Shown: positions 61,787 to 64,000 of the stretch, piece by piece | Numbering within the stretch: position 1 is the first letter of the stretch | Layout: each line of letters begins with the position of its first letter | From: Aurantiacibacter marinus | GTDB taxonomy: Bacteria > Pseudomonadota > Alphaproteobacteria > Sphingomonadales > Sphingomonadaceae | DNA: 64,000 nucleotides | Reading direction: 5' to 3' | Assembly (NCBI RefSeq): GCF_001021555.1 | Contig: NZ_LDCP01000004.1 | Span: 243,597-307,596, forward strand | The notes under the pieces: model-generated | Seen by the model: only the letters and a program-made list of their open reading frames with translations | Database searches by the model: none | What the model was told of the DNA's origin: nothing | Translations under genes and position numbers: made by a program

Positions 61787-63097
61787 TTAAGCAGTCCAAG
61801 GCCCGGTGATCGCCAGTGTCATGGTGGGCGAATAGATATTCAGGAACATGGTGCGCCCATCGGGTGAAAAGCAAGCCCCTGCCGGTTCGGTCTGAAGGCG
61901 GATGCGGCCAAAGGCGTAGGCTTCGCCAGCTGGTGTGATGCCGCGCAAGTAATTATCGACCATATCGCCATGCTGGTCTTCGCATACGATCAGATCGCCA
62001 AATGGCGCAACGCAAAGATTGTCGCCAAAACTATATTCGTCGGAACCGGGGCTTTCGTAGAACAGGTCGATCGCGGTCGGCCCATTGGCACCCGGACGCA
62101 GGCGGAAAATCTGACCCTGCTCTGCCGCGCCGCCGCTGGTGGCAGTGAAAAACATTTCGCCTTCGCCCATCCAAAGGCCTTCGCCGCGCGCGAAGGTCGC
62201 CGCCCCCATTGCTGCACCGCGCGTGCGCAGATCGTCTTCCGGTGCCTCGATGTTGTCCAGCATGATCCATGTCCCGGCGAAGGGCTGGCCTAAAGGCATG
62301 AATGTTCCGCCGCGGTTGCTGGTATTGGCAATCCCGTCAATCACCAGCGCCTGCAAAGTTCCGCCTTGCGCCAGATCGCCCGGCACATCGGGGATGAACC
62401 GGTATAGCAGCGAGTCGCCGCGATCTTCGGTCATATAGACGATGCCGCTAGCCGGATCGACGCAGGCTGCTTCGTGATTGAAGCGGCCCATAGCGCGCAG
62501 AGGGACCGGATCGACAAGGCCGCCAGCATTGGCGGGAACTTCGAACACATAGCCATGATCCTGGTTGATCCGGCCATCAGCCCTGGCGGTATTCTCTTCA
62601 CAAGACAGCCAGCTGTTCCAGGGTGTGATGCCGCCTGCGCAATTGCGGATCGTGCCGGCGAGGCTGCGATATTCAGCCGTCCGCTCAAGAGTGGCGGCGT
62701 CGATTTCTATGGTGGTCGTCCCGCCGGGCAGCGGGATCAGGCTGCGCGCAATCGTATCATAGGCAGGCATGCTCACGCCGCCGCCATCATGGTTTGGCGA
62801 AAGTTCGTGATTGCGGACCAGCGCCAGTCTACCATTACCAAGATCAAAGCAGCCCATGCCATCCGCCCGGTCGGGAACGGTAAAACCGTCGCTCATCGTA
62901 TCTCCCAACCGCGAAATCACACGGTAGGAAAAGCCCTGGGGCAAATCCAGCACGCCCGCCGGATCAGCGTGCAACGGGCCGAAATGGTTCGCGCTGGACG
63001 CTGCAAGAGCGGCGGAAGTCGTGGTGCAGCCTGCGGCCAGCAGCCCACCAAAGGCTGTTCCTGTAAGGGCAAAAAACTTGCGGCGACTGGTGTGCAT
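61787..63097 (-). CDS. phoX: PhoX-like alkaline phosphatase (DUF839), Tat lipoprotein
   Basis: 436 residues from the ATG at 63097. Twin-arginine signal (SRRKFFALTGTAFGGLLAAG followed by a lipobox Cys). PhoX/DUF839 features: CFDLGNGRLALVRNHELSPN, GGITPWNSWLSCEENTARAD, FEVPANAGGLVDPVPLRAMG, and the calcium-site stretch GDLIVCEDQHGDMVDN. PhoX uses Fe and Ca to hydrolyse phosphate esters and phospholipids. A longer start at 63133 lies inside a palindrome and is not chosen. The Pho-box-like repeats are not seen here. Confidence 0.9.
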   Translation of the reverse strand: MHTSRRKFFALTGTAFGGLLAAGCTTTSAALAASSANHFGPLHADPAGVLDLPQGFSYRVISRLGDTMSDGFTVPDRADGMGCFDLGNGRLALVRNHELSPNHDGGGVSMPAYDTIARSLIPLPGGTTTIEIDAATLERTAEYRSLAGTIRNCAGGITPWNSWLSCEENTARADGRINQDHGYVFEVPANAGGLVDPVPLRAMGRFNHEAACVDPASGIVYMTEDRGDSLLYRFIPDVPGDLAQGGTLQALVIDGIANTSNRGGTFMPLGQPFAGTWIMLDNIEAPEDDLRTRGAAMGAATFARGEGLWMGEGEMFFTATSGGAAEQGQIFRLRPGANGPTAIDLFYESPGSDEYSFGDNLCVAPFGDLIVCEDQHGDMVDNYLRGITPAGEAYAFGRIRLQTEPAGACFSPDGRTMFLNIYSPTMTLAITGPWTA

Positions 63098-63122
63098 CTG
63101 TGCGGCGCTTGCGAACTGAAAA

Positions 63123-63147
63123 CTATAGTGCATTCAATGCTCTATAG
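63123..63147. promoter_or_regulatory. 25-bp near-perfect palindrome upstream of phoX
   Basis: Reads CTATAG-T-GCATT-C-AATGC-T-CTATAG on the plus strand, symmetric except at one pair; CTATAG arms are self-complementary. It ends 26 bases before the phoX ATG and resembles an operator for a dimeric regulator. Confidence 0.55.
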
Positions 63148-63202
63148 CGCAAATTGCGTCACGCGTATTACTGGTCTTCGGAAATACAGAAAGTGCGCCG
63201 TG

Positions 63203-63976
63203 TTACCGCGCCAGCCATCCGCCATCGACGGCAAGGATATGGCCCTGCACATAATCTGCTGCGCTACTGGCAAGGAACACTGCTGCGCCGCCAATATCTG
63301 CCGGATCGCCCCAGCGCCCTTCCGGAATACGCTCCAGGATCTGGCGGTTGCGGTTTTCGTCTGCCTGCAAGGCGGTTGTATTGTTGGTCGCGATATAGCC
63401 CGGAGCAATCGCGTTCGCATTGATGCCCTTGGTCGCCCACTCATTCGCCATCAGCTTTGTCAGACCGCCCACGCCGCTTTTGCTGGCGGTGTAGCTGGGC
63501 ACCCGAATGCCGCCCTGGAAGGTCAGCATGGAGGCGATGTTGATGATTTTCCCGCGCGGCCCGTCCTGGCTCGCCCAGCCCACCATGTGGCGGGCCACAG
63601 CCTGGCTGAGGAAGAACAGCACTTTCAAGTTCACATCCATCACCGCATCCCAATCCTCTTCCGAGAAATCGAGCGCATCTTCGCGGCGGATGATGCCGGC
63701 ATTGTTCACAAGGATATCGACCTTGCCAAAGGTCTCTACCGCCTCGTCCACAATGCGCTGGCACGGTTCGATAGAGGAAAGATCGGCCATGATGACATGC
63801 GCGCGCACGCCCTCTGCCTCTACCATTTGCCGCGTTTCTGCCGGATCACGCCGTGCCGTCAGCACAATATCTGCACCGGCTTTGGCCAGCGCCACGGCGA
63901 TACCCTGCCCGATGCCGGTGTTGGCACCGGTCACAAGCGCTACCTTGCCCGAAAGATCGAAAACACTGGCCGACAT
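63203..63976 (-). CDS. Short-chain dehydrogenase/reductase (KduD-like)
   Basis: 257 residues. NAD(P)-binding TGANTGIGQG, NNAG motif (VDILVNNAGI), catalytic Ser/Tyr/Lys (KIINIASMLTFQGGIRVP, YTASKSG). The first line DLSGKVALVTGANTGIGQGI resembles KduD, the 2-keto-3-deoxygluconate oxidoreductase of pectin/uronate catabolism. Substrate not proven. AGAGGA lies before the ATG; the window ends 24 bases upstream, so the wider context is unseen. Confidence 0.9.
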   Translation of the reverse strand: MSASVFDLSGKVALVTGANTGIGQGIAVALAKAGADIVLTARRDPAETRQMVEAEGVRAHVIMADLSSIEPCQRIVDEAVETFGKVDILVNNAGIIRREDALDFSEEDWDAVMDVNLKVLFFLSQAVARHMVGWASQDGPRGKIINIASMLTFQGGIRVPSYTASKSGVGGLTKLMANEWATKGINANAIAPGYIATNNTTALQADENRNRQILERIPEGRWGDPADIGGAAVFLASSAADYVQGHILAVDGGWLAR

Positions 63977-64000
63977 GAACTATCCTCTTGTGATTGGAAT

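Overview
The window looks like chromosomal DNA from a high-GC alphaproteobacterium, most likely Sphingomonadales and probably the Erythrobacteraceae (Erythrobacter/Altererythrobacter type). This rests on the crtY-crtI-crtB carotenoid genes, the TonB-dependent receptor paired with a beta-helix lipoprotein, and the many conserved small DUF families of that order. No rRNA, insertion sequence, prophage or CRISPR array was seen. One tRNA, Gly(CCC), is present.

Layout. 1-9.3 kb: an edge-truncated subtilisin-like lipoprotein, dapD, small conserved genes (HVA-TUDOR, DUF427, DoxX, SWIB, PEBP), an S41 protease lipoprotein, a complete BLUF blue-light receptor, a fasciclin lipoprotein and a cold-shock protein. 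9.5-15.4 kb: a membrane protein, a lipocalin, a photolyase-like flavoprotein with its domains in inverted order, and small housekeeping or stress proteins. 15.4-18 kb: an accessory patch with repeats, a helix-turn-helix protein, a DUF2726 nuclease-fold protein and an AT-richer 5'-nucleotidase. 18-30 kb: thiC with a TPP riboswitch, a pair of related membrane proteins, an AbgT transporter, an SRAP-family protein that lacks its catalytic Cys and His, an S9 peptidase and a MipA/OmpV porin-like protein. 30-38 kb: crtY-crtI-LOG-crtB, then an NTF2-like protein, a biotin-dependent acyl-CoA carboxylase subunit and an aldo/keto reductase, many with 4-base overlaps. 38-43 kb: an MFS exporter, dinB, NUDIX, pgl and a Dps-like protein.

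43-47.5 kb: a two-gene module, a 982-residue helical-repeat protein plus a SWIM zinc-finger protein. 47.5-53.6 kb: an atypical PhoB-like response regulator, a TonB-dependent receptor, a beta-helix lipoprotein and a TPR protein. Both intergenic regions of this block carry 11-bp direct repeats resembling Pho boxes. 53.7-64 kb: tRNA-Gly, an M16 protease, a MaoC protein, an I78 inhibitor, two valine-degradation enzymes, a PhoX/LMW-phosphatase/fructosamine-kinase gene string and an SDR.

The most unusual items are the inverted-order photolyase, the SRAP protein without its catalytic Cys/His, the response-regulator/receptor module with PhoB-type repeats, and the SWIM/helical-repeat pair. Family calls come from reading motifs by eye; no database search was run.
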